The notes: generated by a model not told the origin, from the sequence alone. A stretch of 64,000 bases of DNA from Burkholderia sp. HI2500 (GCF_002223055.1 NZ_NKFL01000006.1:2542001-2606000), one strand, 5' to 3'; shown: positions 50,904 to 60,563, numbered from the stretch's first letter. Translations and numbers: made by a program.

Positions 50904-51317
50904 CGTCTGTCCTCTCGATCGAGTCGAGGCCGACCGTCCGGCCCTGAATGTCTCGCATTAAAAACGCAGACGACATCGATCTCCATCAGACGGGTCTTAC
51001 ATCGCCCCCGCGATACGCCTGAATCAGACTCGGCCTACGCGCACGCGTCCAACGGGCTTCCCGGCGACTTTCGTACGAGTTACGTACCAATCAGACTACT
51101 AAATGAATCCGTTTAGGACTTGTCCGATTCAATTGCCGACGGTACCTGCATAAAGTGGAGTGCATCACGGCACCGAGCCTTCCGCCACGACCGGAACGAC
51201 AGCCCGCGACGCCATCCGGCGCCATGCTTCGAATCGCGAAGTATGGCCAGCCCTCCCCGATTCACGATGCAGCCGATCGCCCCCCGACGCGCGAACGGCT
51301 TCCCGGAGAGAACTCAC
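50904..51317. promoter_or_regulatory. Intergenic region with repeated boxes
   Basis: No gene seen. It holds a dyad GTACG-N5-CGTAC (51073-51087), a box CCGTTTAGGACTTGTCC (51109-51125) related to the two boxes at 4152-4200, and ATCAGACGGGTCT (50985-50997), a weak relative of the palindrome in modules A and B. It probably contains the promoters of both flanking genes. Confidence 0.4.
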
Positions 51318-52916
51318 ATGCAGATCACCCCGCACGACATGCCCACGCTTGCCGACATCCCCCGACTTCCGCTCGATTTCGCCGATCCGACGCAAACCGC
51401 TCCGATCGAAGCGAAGGCCGCGCCCGGCATGCTCGACGAATCCGTCGCCGCCGCCACGCAAACGCTAATCGAGCGCGGCGATCTCGCGCGCGCTGCCGAG
51501 CTCGCGGTCATGCACTGGCAGCAGCATCCCGCGTCGCCGGCGGCGGCGTTCAATTGCGGCTATGCACTTCAGATCGCCGGGCGGCACGCGGAAGCGATCG
51601 TTCCGTATCGCAGGACGCTCGCGCTCGCCCCCACGTGGCCGTCGCTGAAGAACAATCTCGCGCTCGCGATTCGACTGTCGGGCGACGACCCCGACCTGGA
51701 ACATGCATTCATCGAAGGTGCGCTCGACGACGATCCGAACCACGCGCAGGCGTGGACCAACGCGGTCATTACGCGCCTCAACCGCTTCGACCTGGACGGC
51801 GCGCTGCGCGCGGCCACCCGTGCCGTGACGCTTGCGCCCGACAGCGCGCTCGCGGCCAACAACGCGGCAGCGGTGCTCAAGGAAGCACAACGGTGGAGCG
51901 ACGCCGAGCAGTACGTGCAGCACGCGTGCGCGCTCGATCCGGACGACCTGACGCACCGCCACAACCTGTCGCTGTTACGGCTCGCGCGTGGCGACTTCGC
52001 ATCGGGATGGGCCGACTACGAGGCGCGCTGGCACGGCGCAGAGGAACTGCGCGGCACGCTGCCCGGGTTTGCTCGGCCGCGCTGGTGCGGCGAATCGCCT
52101 GCCGGAAAGACGCTGCTCGTGTGGGGCGAACAAGGCATCGGCGACGTACTGCAGTTCAGCCGCTATGTGCCGCTGCTCGCGGAGCGCGTGCATCGCGAAG
52201 GTGGGCGGCTCGTGTGGAATGCGTTTCCGCAGATGGGCGCGCTGATCGAACGCAGCCTCGGCGATCACGCCGACGTGTTCGATACCCGCACCCGCGTCGA
52301 GCACCTGCCCCACTTCGACTACGAACTGCCGCTGATGAGCATTCCTTGGATGCTCGGCCTCGACGCGGACACCCTCTTCACGTCGGTGCCGTACCTCCAT
52401 GCTGACGCCGGCGCCACCGACGCGTGGCGCCACGCGTTGTCCGGCGAGAAGCGACTGAAGGTCGGTCTTGCGTGGACAGGCAGCCTCAACCATCAACGCA
52501 ACCGCTTCCGCCGCGTCGGGCTCGAACGCTACGCCGATGCGTTCGCCGGCCTGCAGAAGGACGTCGCGTTCTATTCGCTGCAACCGGGCGCGCAGCATGA
52601 CGTCGAAGCCGCGAAAGCGGCCGGGTTCGACGTGACCGACATGACGCGCGAATGGAAGACCCTCGACGACACCGCCGCGTTCGTCGGTGCGCTCGACCTG
52701 GTGATCACCGTCTGCACGTCGGTCGCGCACCTGAGCGGCGCGCTCGGTCAGCCCACTTGGGTGCTGCTCGATGCGAACCCGCATTGGATCTGGCAGCACG
52801 ACCGGCGTGACAGCCCGTTCTATCCGAGTGCGGCGCTTTATCGCCAGCGGAATTTTGCCGATTGGCAGCCCGTGCTCGACGAGCTGGCCGCGGATCTGCG
52901 GGGTCTCGTCGGCTGA
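51318..52916 (+). CDS. TPR and glycosyltransferase-like protein
   Basis: The product is 532 residues. The first 235 are TPR repeats (AAFNCGYALQIAGRHAEAI, KNNLALAIRLSGDDPDLEH, AANNAAAVLKEAQRWSDAEQYV). The rest resembles GT9/GT41-like domains with GEQGIGDVLQFSRYVPLL, a later VGLAWTGSLNHQRNRFR, and VITVCTSVAHLSGALGQPTWVLL (the nucleotide-sugar-side motif). Such fusions often modify proteins with sugars, e.g. flagellin; no target is visible here. The start at ATG 51318 has GGAGAG upstream. An extension to 51120 was rejected. Confidence 0.88.
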   Translation: MQITPHDMPTLADIPRLPLDFADPTQTAPIEAKAAPGMLDESVAAATQTLIERGDLARAAELAVMHWQQHPASPAAAFNCGYALQIAGRHAEAIVPYRRTLALAPTWPSLKNNLALAIRLSGDDPDLEHAFIEGALDDDPNHAQAWTNAVITRLNRFDLDGALRAATRAVTLAPDSALAANNAAAVLKEAQRWSDAEQYVQHACALDPDDLTHRHNLSLLRLARGDFASGWADYEARWHGAEELRGTLPGFARPRWCGESPAGKTLLVWGEQGIGDVLQFSRYVPLLAERVHREGGRLVWNAFPQMGALIERSLGDHADVFDTRTRVEHLPHFDYELPLMSIPWMLGLDADTLFTSVPYLHADAGATDAWRHALSGEKRLKVGLAWTGSLNHQRNRFRRVGLERYADAFAGLQKDVAFYSLQPGAQHDVEAAKAAGFDVTDMTREWKTLDDTAAFVGALDLVITVCTSVAHLSGALGQPTWVLLDANPHWIWQHDRRDSPFYPSAALYRQRNFADWQPVLDELAADLRGLVG

Positions 52917-52964
52917 TAGGCGAGCACGGGCGCTGGCGTTGCCGATTTGCGGCCGACGGACATC

Positions 52965-53369
52965 CTACGGCTGCGAAAACACCATCACACGCCCTTGCAC
53001 ACGCTGGAGCTTCAGCCAGCCCATGTCGGCGGTGAAACGCAGTTGCTGCAACGGGAAGTCGAACTGCGCCTCTCCGGCGGCGCTCACGACCGCCTGGGCG
53101 ATCCAGCGGATCAGCGCCTTCCCTTCGTCGGTCGTCACGCTGCCGTTCTGCACGCCGTAAAAATAGCGATTCCCGGCGTTGACCTCGTTCTGCAGTTGCA
53201 TCCAGTGCCCCGGCAACCCCTGCAGGGTCCGGAACAGGTCGGCGACCCGTTGCGTCGTGAGGCCGCGCGCCCACAGCGCGCCGTTCGCAGCCGGCCGCGC
53301 CAGATTGTGGCGATCCGCTGCCTGGGCCTGCTCCTTGATCTGTCCCCGCAGGGAATCATCCTTCGACAT
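52965..53369 (-). CDS. Hypothetical protein
   Basis: The product is 134 residues. I do not recognise the family. A Gln/Arg-rich N-terminal helix is followed by a mixed fold with GNRYFYGVQNGSV, DEGKALIRWIAQAVV and QVVSAAGEAQFDFPLQQL-type segments (approximate). There is no signal peptide. GAGGAGTG precedes ATG 53369, so it is a real gene. It converges with the TPR gene and is followed by no operon partner. Confidence 0.7.
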   Translation of the reverse strand: MSKDDSLRGQIKEQAQAADRHNLARPAANGALWARGLTTQRVADLFRTLQGLPGHWMQLQNEVNAGNRYFYGVQNGSVTTDEGKALIRWIAQAVVSAAGEAQFDFPLQQLRFTADMGWLKLQRVQGRVMVFSQP

Positions 53370-53586
53370 GCCGCACTCCTCATGGTGATAGGCGCGGGAG
53401 AACAGCCTCGCGCGCGCCGCATGCACGATACGCCCATTGCGAGAAGTCATCGCCTGTCAGGTATGTCAGGCGTCAATATGGGACATCCGTCCCCATCATG
53501 CTGTCCCCTTCCCTTCAGCACGAACGCCGTTGCCGTACACCCCGCCATCGCGAACCGCATCGTGATTCCATTACCGGGCGGAAGAG

Positions 53587-53679
53587 GTTTCGGAGTATCC
53601 GTCGCTCAAGCATCTCGACGCGAAGACCCGCGCGTGGGTGGATTTCATGAAAGCGGAACTACGTGCCGCGCTCTCAGGA
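53587..53679 (+). pseudogene. Relic of a LysR C terminus
   Basis: In one frame, VSEYPSLKHLDAKTRAWVDFM and KAELRAAL follow the pattern of LysR ends (YPs..hLs.k.RaFvDFL). Nothing upstream continues it. It lies in the 383-base gap before leuA, which shows no gene. Confidence 0.35.
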
Positions 53680-53752
53680 TCGTGCGGCAGCAACCGCACG
53701 CACGACGATGCAGCCGCGCCGGACACCCCCGGCGCGGCCACCGTGCCCCCGC

Positions 53753-55465
53753 TTACGCGACAGCCTTCACCGCGGGCTGCGCAGCAAAAAACGTCGCCTG
53801 CACCGCGTCGTCCGCGCGCGCATACGCGCGGTTGATGCCGCTGATCACCGCGCGGATCGACGCGGTCGTCAGGTTCGCGTCGATGCCGACGCCGAACGCG
53901 CTGCCGCGCACGCCCGTGCCGGCCAGTTCCGCGATCGCGATCGCCTTCGCATCGGCGCCTTGCGACAACGCACGCTCCTCGTAGTGCTGGATCCGCAGCG
54001 GCGTGCGCAACGCATGCATCAGCGCATCGAGCGGGCCGTTGCCTTCACCCCGCAGCACGCGGCGCTCGCCGTGCACGTCGGCGGTCAGCACGATCGTCTC
54101 GCGGCCGTCGCGCTCGGTCAGCTCATGGCCGACATAACGCAGCGGCGCGTCGCCTTCCACGTATTCCTGCTGGAACAGCGACCAGATCTGCGCGCTCGTC
54201 ACTTCGAGCCCGCTGTCGTCGGTCAGGCGCTGCACGGCCGCGCTGAAGTCGACCTGCAGGCGGCGCGGCAGCGCGACGCCGTAGCTCTGCTCGAGCAGGT
54301 ACGCGATACCGCCCTTGCCCGACTGGCTGTTCACGCGAATGATCGAGTCGTACGTGCGGCCGACGTCGCTCGGATCGATCGGCAGGTACGGCATTTCCCA
54401 TACGGCATCGGGGCGCTGCACCGCAAAGCCCTTCTTGATCGCGTCCTGGTGCGAGCCGGAGAACGCGGTGAACACCAGGTCGCCGACGTACGGATGGCGC
54501 GGGTGGATCGGCAGCTGCGTGCATTCCTCGGCCGTGCGCGCGACTTCGTTGATCTGCGAGAAATCGAGGCCCGGATCGACGCCCTGCGAGTACAGGTTCA
54601 GCGCGAGCGTGACGAGATCGACGTTACCGGTGCGCTCGCCGTTGCCGAACAGGCAGCCCTCGATCCGGTCCGCGCCGGCCATCACCGCGAGTTCGGCCGC
54701 CGCGACCGCGGTGCCGCGGTCGTTGTGCGGATGCACGGACACGATCAGCGCGTCACGGCGCGCGAGGTTGCGGTGCATCCATTCGATCTGGTCCGCGTAG
54801 AAGTTCGGCGTGCCGACTTCGACGGTGGCCGGCAGGTTCACGATCGCCTTGTGCTCCGGCGTCGGCTGCCACACGTCGAACACGGCGTCACAGACTTCCT
54901 TCGCGAAATCGAGCTCGGTCGCCGTGAAGGTTTCCGGGCTGTATTGCAGCGTGAAATGCGTGTCGGTCGCGGCGTCGGCGAAGCGCTTGATCGTGCGCGC
55001 GGCGTTCACCGCGAGCGTCTTCACGCCGTCGCGGTCGAGGCCGAACACGATCTTGCGGAATTCCGGCGCGGTCGCGTTGTACAGGTGCACGATCGCGCGC
55101 TTCGCGCCGCGCAGCGAGTCGAACGTGCGCTCGATCAGGTCGTCGCGCGCCTGCGTGAGCACCTCGATCGTCACGTCGTCGGGAATGTGGCCGCCTTCGA
55201 TCAGCTCGCGCACGAAATTGAAATCGGTCTCGGACGCCGACGGGAACGCAACCTCGATCTCCTTGAAGCCGATCGCGACCAGCATCTTGAACATCCGCAT
55301 CTTGCGCGCGGCGTCCATCGGCTCGAACAGCGACTGGTTGCCGTCGCGCAGGTCGGTGCTCATCCAGATCGGCGCCTGCGTGATCGTGCGCGTCGGCCAC
55401 ATCCGGTTCGGCAGGTTGACGGGCGTGAACGGTCGGTACTTCGTCGCGGGGTTCTTCAGCATCAT
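53753..55465 (-). CDS. leuA: 2-isopropylmalate synthase
   Basis: The product is 570 residues, the long (LeuA2-type) form with a C-terminal regulatory domain. It condenses acetyl-CoA and 2-oxoisovalerate in the first step of leucine synthesis. Seen: the N-terminal [20 protein letters not shown], the HMGL-like barrel with [16 protein letters not shown] (shortened), the metal-site HxH in SVHPHNDRG, and [13 protein letters not shown]. The C-terminal allosteric domain includes the segment [12 protein letters not shown]. The start is ATG 55465, with GAGGA upstream. A leucine-rich leader ORF 250 bases upstream points to attenuation. No leuB/C/D genes are near. Confidence 0.95.
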   Translation of the reverse strand: MMLKNPATKYRPFTPVNLPNRMWPTRTITQAPIWMSTDLRDGNQSLFEPMDAARKMRMFKMLVAIGFKEIEVAFPSASETDFNFVRELIEGGHIPDDVTIEVLTQARDDLIERTFDSLRGAKRAIVHLYNATAPEFRKIVFGLDRDGVKTLAVNAARTIKRFADAATDTHFTLQYSPETFTATELDFAKEVCDAVFDVWQPTPEHKAIVNLPATVEVGTPNFYADQIEWMHRNLARRDALIVSVHPHNDRGTAVAAAELAVMAGADRIEGCLFGNGERTGNVDLVTLALNLYSQGVDPGLDFSQINEVARTAEECTQLPIHPRHPYVGDLVFTAFSGSHQDAIKKGFAVQRPDAVWEMPYLPIDPSDVGRTYDSIIRVNSQSGKGGIAYLLEQSYGVALPRRLQVDFSAAVQRLTDDSGLEVTSAQIWSLFQQEYVEGDAPLRYVGHELTERDGRETIVLTADVHGERRVLRGEGNGPLDALMHALRTPLRIQHYEERALSQGADAKAIAIAELAGTGVRGSAFGVGIDANLTTASIRAVISGINRAYARADDAVQATFFAAQPAVKAVA

Positions 55466-55717
55466 GATGTTCGGTCCTCGGTCGGTGGGTCGGGAACCCG
55501 CGGCGCGCTGGCCATCCGTCAGGGTGGCAGGCTGCGCGCACAGCGGTGAAAACGGGTGAAAGCGGCAAGCAAACGGCACAACGGCAAAGCGGTACGGCGA
55601 GCGACAGCCTTGGCGGTTGAGCGACCGGGACGGAGCGGAGCGATTCGGAAGAAGGACGAACTCAGGCGCCGGTCGACAACCGGGGCCAGGTCGGTGATGC
55701 GGGGGAAATCTGGCGCT

Positions 55718-55813
55718 TCAGGAAAGAAGCAGATGGAAAGCGCGCAGCCGCAGACCCAGCCCGGAGAAACGGGCTAGTAGTCGTAGCGAGAAGAGGGGCT
55801 GGGCAGCTTGCAT
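55718..55813 (-). CDS. leuL: Candidate leucine leader peptide upstream of leuA
   Basis: The ORF is 31 codons on the leuA strand, with about ten Leu, including three rare CTA codons and a terminal Leu-Leu-Leu-Ser. The peptide runs MQAAQPLFSLRLLARFS and on to FHLLLS. The spacing of about 250 bases before leuA leaves room for alternative hairpins: AGCCCG/CGGGCT inside the ORF and CCGGT/ACCGG after it. No strong Shine-Dalgarno is seen, and no poly-U terminator was identified with certainty. Confidence 0.5.
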   Translation of the reverse strand: MQAAQPLFSLRLLARFSGLGLRLRAFHLLLS

Positions 55814-56423
55814 GGCCGAAATCAAATCACAGGGGGATGGGGGCTGTCAACGGGCTGGGCGCACATGGCGCGGAATTTGATGGCTCAGAATCAGTCCTGT
55901 CCGATAGGCGGCGCGCCGCCCCGTCGCTATGCTTCATGGGTGCGGCGCCGGTGAGGCCCCTGTTCACGTTCGGAGTGAGTTGGTCTACGTACTTCGCCGG
56001 TTGCCGCACCCCCTCCTGTTGCAAACAATCGGGTTTCGGTGTGGGCGTTCGGTGGTGGCCGGTGGGCGCGGCCACGACCGAGATGCTGATGTTGAAACCA
56101 ACGCTGCCATATGCGAACGCCGAGCGTCCGCGCCGAAGCCCGATTGCCCCCGCCTCCCCAGCCCGCCCCGCCCGCGCAACCGCGCATCGTTCAGGAAATC
56201 GATACGCTAGTCGATATAGTTTCTCGAATATATCGAAATACCTTCGATTAAACGCAGTTCATTAAATCGATTAACCGCCATTTTCGGTTTGCTGAACAAT
56301 GGCCATTCCCCGGCGATTATTTTTTTATTTATTTTTCGGCATGCTCGGAACGTCGCATTTCAAAGGGCAAACGTTTGCTCGACACAGCTGGAAGCCTTAT
56401 CCATCATTCCTCAGGAGGAAAGC
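55814..56423. promoter_or_regulatory. Long intergenic region upstream of bclA
   Basis: No convincing gene is seen. The left part (55850-56170) is GC-rich with open frames lacking start signals. The right part (56200-56350) is strongly AT-rich, with a palindrome TCGATAT-N12-ATATCGA (56211-56236). It likely holds the leuA leader promoter and the lectin operon promoter. I could not recognise a CepR-type lux box. Confidence 0.4.
56211..56236. promoter_or_regulatory. AT-rich palindrome upstream of bclA
   Basis: The inverted repeat TCGATAT-N12-ATATCGA is about 190 bases before the lectin start. It is a possible regulator site. Confidence 0.45.
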
Positions 56424-56813
56424 ATGGCCGATTCTCAAACGTCATCCAATCGCGCCGGCGAGTTTTCGATTCCGCCGAATACCGATTTCCGCGCGATTTT
56501 CTTCGCGAATGCCGCCGAGCAGCAGCACATCAAGCTGTTTATCGGCGACAGCAAGGAGCCCGCCGCGTATCACAAGCTGACGACGCGCGACGGCACGCGC
56601 GAAGCGACGCTGAATTCCGGCAACGGCAAGATCCGCTTCGAAGTGTCGGTGAACGGCAAGCCGTCGGCCACCGACGCGCGCCTCGCACCGATCAACGGCA
56701 AGAAATCGGACGGCTCGCCGTACACGGTCAACTTCGGGATCGTCGTGTCGGAAGACGGCCACGACAGCGACTACAACGACGGCATCGTCGTGCTCCAGTG
56801 GCCGATCGGCTGA
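56424..56813 (+). CDS. bclA: Calcium-dependent lectin BC2L-A (BclA)
   Basis: The product is 129 residues and matches the B. cenocepacia BC2L-A lectin as I know it, of the LecB/PA-IIL family. The calcium- and sugar-binding loop near the C terminus is SEDGHDSDYNDGIVVLQW, with the terminal Gly supplying a ligand. It binds alpha-mannosides and forms dimers. There is no signal peptide, although such lectins reach the cell surface. AGGAGGAA precedes ATG 56424. It is first in the lectin operon. Confidence 0.96.
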   Translation: MADSQTSSNRAGEFSIPPNTDFRAIFFANAAEQQHIKLFIGDSKEPAAYHKLTTRDGTREATLNSGNGKIRFEVSVNGKPSATDARLAPINGKKSDGSPYTVNFGIVVSEDGHDSDYNDGIVVLQWPIG

Positions 56814-56851
56814 CCTGACCCGCGTCTGACGACGCACCTGACGCGTCACCC

Positions 56852-56880
56852 CCGCCGGCCGTCTCCGGGCCGGCCGGCGG
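56852..56880 (+). terminator. Hairpin between bclA and bclC
   Basis: The stem CCGCCGGCC/GGCCGGCGG has an 11-base loop and no T-tract. It may attenuate bclC relative to bclA or mark an RNA-processing site. Confidence 0.4.
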
Positions 56881-56949
56881 TTGCGCGCCGCCTTCAGCGG
56901 CACCGCCCCCCCTTTTGCATCGAAACCCGCCCAACCAACGGAGACATCC

Positions 56950-57801
56950 ATGCCCCTCCTTTCGGCTTCGATCGTCAGCGCCCCCGTGGCGACCTCGGAA
57001 ACCTACGTCGACATCCCGGGCCTGTACATCGACATCGCCAAGGCAGAGATTCGAGACGGGAAACTGCAGGTCATCCTCAACGTGCCGACGCCGTACGCGA
57101 CCGGCAACAATTTCCCCGGCATCTATTTCGCGATCGCGACCAACAAGGGCGTCGTCGCGGACGGCTGCTTCACCTATTCGTCGAAAGTGCCCGAGGCCAC
57201 CGGGCGCATGCCGTTCACGCTCGTCGCGACGATCGACGTCGGCACCGGCGTCACGTTCGTGAAGGGCCAGTGGAAAAGCGTGCGCGGCAGCGCGATGCAC
57301 ATCGATTCGTACGCGAGCCTGTCCGCGATCGGCGATACGGCCGCGCAATCGTCGTCGTCCGGCAGCGGAAGCGGCGAAACCGGCGCGGGCGGCAATCCGG
57401 GCGACTCGGGTAGCACGGGTAGCACGGGTAGCGGCACGATCGGCGGCAGCGGCGAGCGCGACGGCACGTTCAACCTGCCGCCGAACATCAAGTTCGGTGT
57501 CACCGCGCTCACCAATGCGGCGAACGACCAGACGATCGACATCTACATCGACGACAACCCGAAACCGGCCGCCACGTTCAAGGGCGCCGGCGTGCAGGAC
57601 CAGAACCTCGGCACCAAGGTGCTCGACTCCGGCAAGGGGCGTGTGCGCGTGATCGTGATGGCGAACGGCAAGCCGTCGCGGCTCGGCTCGCGGCAGGTCG
57701 ACATTTTCAAGAAGTCGTACTTCGGGATCGTCGGCTCGGAAGACGGCACCGACGACGACTACAACGACGGCATCGTGTTCCTGAACTGGCCGCTCGGCTA
57801 A
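56950..57801 (+). CDS. bclC: Two-domain superlectin BC2L-C (BclC)
   Basis: The product is 283 residues. The N-terminal domain (1-130) is the TNF-like fucose-binding trimer (MPLLSASIVSAPVATSETYV). A Gly/Ser linker follows (about 138-172) with a 9-base DNA repeat GGGTAGCAC, so its length may vary. The C-terminal domain (about 175-283) is LecB-like and mannose-binding, with SEDGTDDDYNDGIVFLNW and a final Gly. GGAG precedes ATG 56950. In J2315 a third gene, bclB, follows; here an AraC gene comes next, so bclB is missing. Confidence 0.96.
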   Translation: MPLLSASIVSAPVATSETYVDIPGLYIDIAKAEIRDGKLQVILNVPTPYATGNNFPGIYFAIATNKGVVADGCFTYSSKVPEATGRMPFTLVATIDVGTGVTFVKGQWKSVRGSAMHIDSYASLSAIGDTAAQSSSSGSGSGETGAGGNPGDSGSTGSTGSGTIGGSGERDGTFNLPPNIKFGVTALTNAANDQTIDIYIDDNPKPAATFKGAGVQDQNLGTKVLDSGKGRVRVIVMANGKPSRLGSRQVDIFKKSYFGIVGSEDGTDDDYNDGIVFLNWPLG

Positions 57802-57824
57802 GCGGTGTCACGCTGCAACCCCTC

Positions 57825-57850
57825 ATCGCCACGCCGCCCGGCGTGGCGAT
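57825..57850. terminator. Terminator-like hairpin after bclC
   Basis: A perfect 12-bp stem ATCGCCACGCCG/CGGCGTGGCGAT with a CC loop lies 24 bases after the bclC stop. There is no T-tract. Confidence 0.5.
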
Positions 57851-57948
57851 CCGCGTGGACGCCCCTGCCTGCCCCCGCCCCGCAAGAACGATCAAACGCC
57901 CCCGCCGCCGATACCATATAGTCCGCCCGACACGCTCATTGGAAAGCC

Positions 57949-58788
57949 ATGAATCCGGTAGGACAAGCACTCTGGTTTATCGAAACCAAACTGGACCGCG
58001 AACTGACGCTCGACAGGATCTCCGCCAATTGCGACATGTCGCGCTTCGGCTTCTCGCGCCTGTTCTCGATGAACACCGGCTGGCCGGTGATGCGCTATGT
58101 GCGGGCGAGGCGGCTGACGCGTGCGGCACGCACGCTGGCGCAAGGCGCGCCGGACATCCTGCAAGTGGCGCTCGATGCTGGTTATGGCTCCCATGAGGCG
58201 TTCACGCGCGCCTTCCGCGATTGCTTCGGCATCACGCCCGAAGACGTGCGGGCACGGCGCACCCTTGACGGGTTGTCTCTAGTGGAGCCGCTTCGCATGA
58301 AAGAACTGAAGATCATCGACGTCGTACCGTCACGCTTCGAAACCACCGGCAAGCGGCTGATCGCCGGCATGAGCGACCGCTACACCTTCGAAACCAACGA
58401 AGGCATTCCGGCGCTGTGGCAAGCGTTCATCCCATACATCGGTACCCTTCCAGGCCAGGTCGACGACGTGACCTACGGCGTGTGCTGCAACCCCGATGCG
58501 GATGGCAGTTTCGAATACATCGCGGGCGTGGAAGTGACGAGCCGCGAACGGTTGCCCGCACCCTTTCGCTGGATCGAACTCGAACCGCAGCGGTATGCGG
58601 TCTTCGAACACGTCGGGCATATCTCCACGCTGCACCAGACGTTCTACAGCATCTGGAACGGCTGGCTGCCGACGTCAGGGTTCAAGGCGGTCGACGCGCC
58701 CGAGTTCGAGCGCTACAGCGCGGACTACGATCCGGTGACGGGCGCCGGCGTGCTGGAAATCTGGTTGCCTGTCGAACCTGCTGCGTAA
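57949..58788 (+). CDS. AraC family regulator with GyrI-like effector domain
   Basis: The product is 279 residues. The AraC HTH pair comes first (IETKLDRELTLDRISANCDMSRFGFSRLF; then DAGYGSHEAFTRAFRDCFGITPEDVR, both shortened). The C-terminal GyrI-like/SOUL-type domain (about 125-279) is as in Rob and BmrR-type multidrug sensors. It may respond to a hydrophobic compound. GGAAAG precedes ATG 57949. It stands where bclB would be expected. Confidence 0.9.
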   Translation: MNPVGQALWFIETKLDRELTLDRISANCDMSRFGFSRLFSMNTGWPVMRYVRARRLTRAARTLAQGAPDILQVALDAGYGSHEAFTRAFRDCFGITPEDVRARRTLDGLSLVEPLRMKELKIIDVVPSRFETTGKRLIAGMSDRYTFETNEGIPALWQAFIPYIGTLPGQVDDVTYGVCCNPDADGSFEYIAGVEVTSRERLPAPFRWIELEPQRYAVFEHVGHISTLHQTFYSIWNGWLPTSGFKAVDAPEFERYSADYDPVTGAGVLEIWLPVEPAA

Positions 58789-58848
58789 GCGGTTTGCCTT
58801 GATCGGCCGCGGCGTGGCTCGCCACGGCCGGCGGCACCTCGCCAACCA

Positions 58849-60213
58849 TCAACCGGCCCGCGATCCGGCAGGCTCCGACATCGCCACCGGCTGCGACCAC
58901 CCGGCCGAAGCCAGGCGCGTGCGTGCATCGACTACCACGCGATTGAACGCAACACGCCGTTCGCCCTTCAGCTTCGCTGCCTTGCCCGCCTGCACCAGCG
59001 CGACCGGGTCGACGAGACGGGCATGCCGCCGAACCTCGAAGTGCAGATGCGGCCCCGTGGCCGTCCCCGTGCTGCCGACCGCGCCGACACGCTGGCCGCG
59101 CGCAACCCGCATGCCGGTTCGCAGCGTCGGCTCGAATGCCGACAGGTGCGCGTAGTACGACGCATAACCGCCGTCGTGACGAATCACCACGTACTTGCCG
59201 TAGCCGCGCGGCTCGGTGCCGATGAACGAGACGACGCCGCGCTCCGACGCATGAACCGCACGCCCGGCCGGCGCCGCGAGATCGACGCCGGAATGCACGT
59301 GACGTGCGCCGGTGACCGGATGCACGCGCGTACCGAAATGCGAGCTGATCCGGTTTGCGCTGACCGGCATCGCAAACCGCGCGCCGGCAAGGGGCATGCC
59401 GTCGAGGTCGTAATAGGCGCCCGGCGAGCCGGCATCGGGCGCAAACCACACGGCCGCGACGTGCTGGCCGTGCAAGCGAAGCTCGAGCGCCATCACGCGC
59501 ACGCCGCCCGGCAGTTTGGCCTCACTGTCCGGTTCGTAGGCGACGCGGAACGTATCGCCCAGCGCACCGTGCTGTTTCAGGTCGATGCGACCGGCGAGCA
59601 GGCGGGTGATCTGCGCGGCAACGCCGGCCGGCAGATCGGCGCGCGCCAGCGACGCCTGCAGGCTGCCGACGATCGCGCCGGCCCGCGCGCCGCGTTCGGC
59701 TTGCTCGAACATGAACGGCTCGGCGCCGGCAAGATCGACCGGGCGCCGTTCGAACGCGGCGGGCTCGCCCGTCGCGGGCAACGCCGACGCAAGACCGTAA
59801 TCGAACCTCGACGCGTACGCGCGTTCGACCGCGCCGCGCGCCGCGTCGCACAGCACGCGGTAAGCCACGCAGGCACCGAAGCGCGCCACCGGGTCGTCGC
59901 GTTCGCCGGCCGTCGGCGCGGTCGACGCATGCGACGTGTAGGCAACGTCGAGCGGCGCGGCCGTCGATGCGTGCAAGCCGCCCCACGTCGTGCGCGCGGC
60001 ATTGAAAAAGGGCACGTCGACAAGGTCGGCCGTCACGGGCGAAAACGGCGCGGCGTCGTGCGACGCATCTGCCACCGCACCCGGTGCGCCGGCCACACAG
60101 GCCGCCGCGATGACACCGCGCAGCAGCGCGCGGCGCATCGGGAAACCCTGAACGCCGCGCTGTGCGGGTTGACCTTGTTCGCGTGCGAGACGGAAACGCA
60201 GGTCTAACCGCAT
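58849..60213 (-). CDS. M23 family metallopeptidase (LytM-like)
   Basis: The product is 454 residues with a signal peptide (about 26-48). The C-terminal M23 domain (about 285-400) has the zinc ligands in SHFGTRVHPVTGARHVHSGVDLAAP (first His and Asp; shortened) and GPHLHFEVR. An N-terminal helical region precedes it. Such enzymes cut peptidoglycan cross-links or, when inactive, activate amidases; both ligand sets look intact here. The start at 60213 is plausible; ATG 60138 at the signal-peptide core is an alternative. Confidence 0.9.
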   Translation of the reverse strand: MRLDLRFRLAREQGQPAQRGVQGFPMRRALLRGVIAAACVAGAPGAVADASHDAAPFSPVTADLVDVPFFNAARTTWGGLHASTAAPLDVAYTSHASTAPTAGERDDPVARFGACVAYRVLCDAARGAVERAYASRFDYGLASALPATGEPAAFERRPVDLAGAEPFMFEQAERGARAGAIVGSLQASLARADLPAGVAAQITRLLAGRIDLKQHGALGDTFRVAYEPDSEAKLPGGVRVMALELRLHGQHVAAVWFAPDAGSPGAYYDLDGMPLAGARFAMPVSANRISSHFGTRVHPVTGARHVHSGVDLAAPAGRAVHASERGVVSFIGTEPRGYGKYVVIRHDGGYASYYAHLSAFEPTLRTGMRVARGQRVGAVGSTGTATGPHLHFEVRRHARLVDPVALVQAGKAAKLKGERRVAFNRVVVDARTRLASAGWSQPVAMSEPAGSRAG

Positions 60214-60563
60214 GACGTCGTCACTCGCTGTCTGTCAATGAATCAGTGAAAAATCGGGAAAGAACCGGGTATCGCGGAGGAACGATCGTCGCGACCCGGC
60301 AACGTGAAAACGAGTGTATCGGTGCGATCGAATCGGCTAAATAGGACTAGTCTCATTTGATGGAAAAGCCTCTTAGTACAAAAACGAAACCTCGATTTCG
60401 CGACCTGACGGCACGGCCATGCGGCATTCGACCCCACCCGTTCGGGCGAACCATTGTGTGCCGCGTACAGTCGAACGCTGCCCGGCGCGTGAGCGCAAGC
60501 CTGCCCGATTACGGCGGGCACGCCACGCGTCACGCATCGTTTCTTCAACCCGGAATCCCGTTA
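60214..60563. other. Divergent intergenic region
   Basis: No gene seen. An AT-rich patch around 60305-60395 may hold promoters for the peptidase and the MscS-type channel. Confidence 0.4.

Noticed and set aside
55837..56265. A possible 142-codon gene upstream of bclA
   Set aside because: No RBS, mixed third positions and no domain. It may be part of a repeated element, which I cannot verify here.
56200..56424. A lux-box (CepR) site before bclA
   Set aside because: I looked for a CTGT...ACAG-type dyad and did not find a convincing one; the only clear dyad is TCGATAT-N12-ATATCGA.
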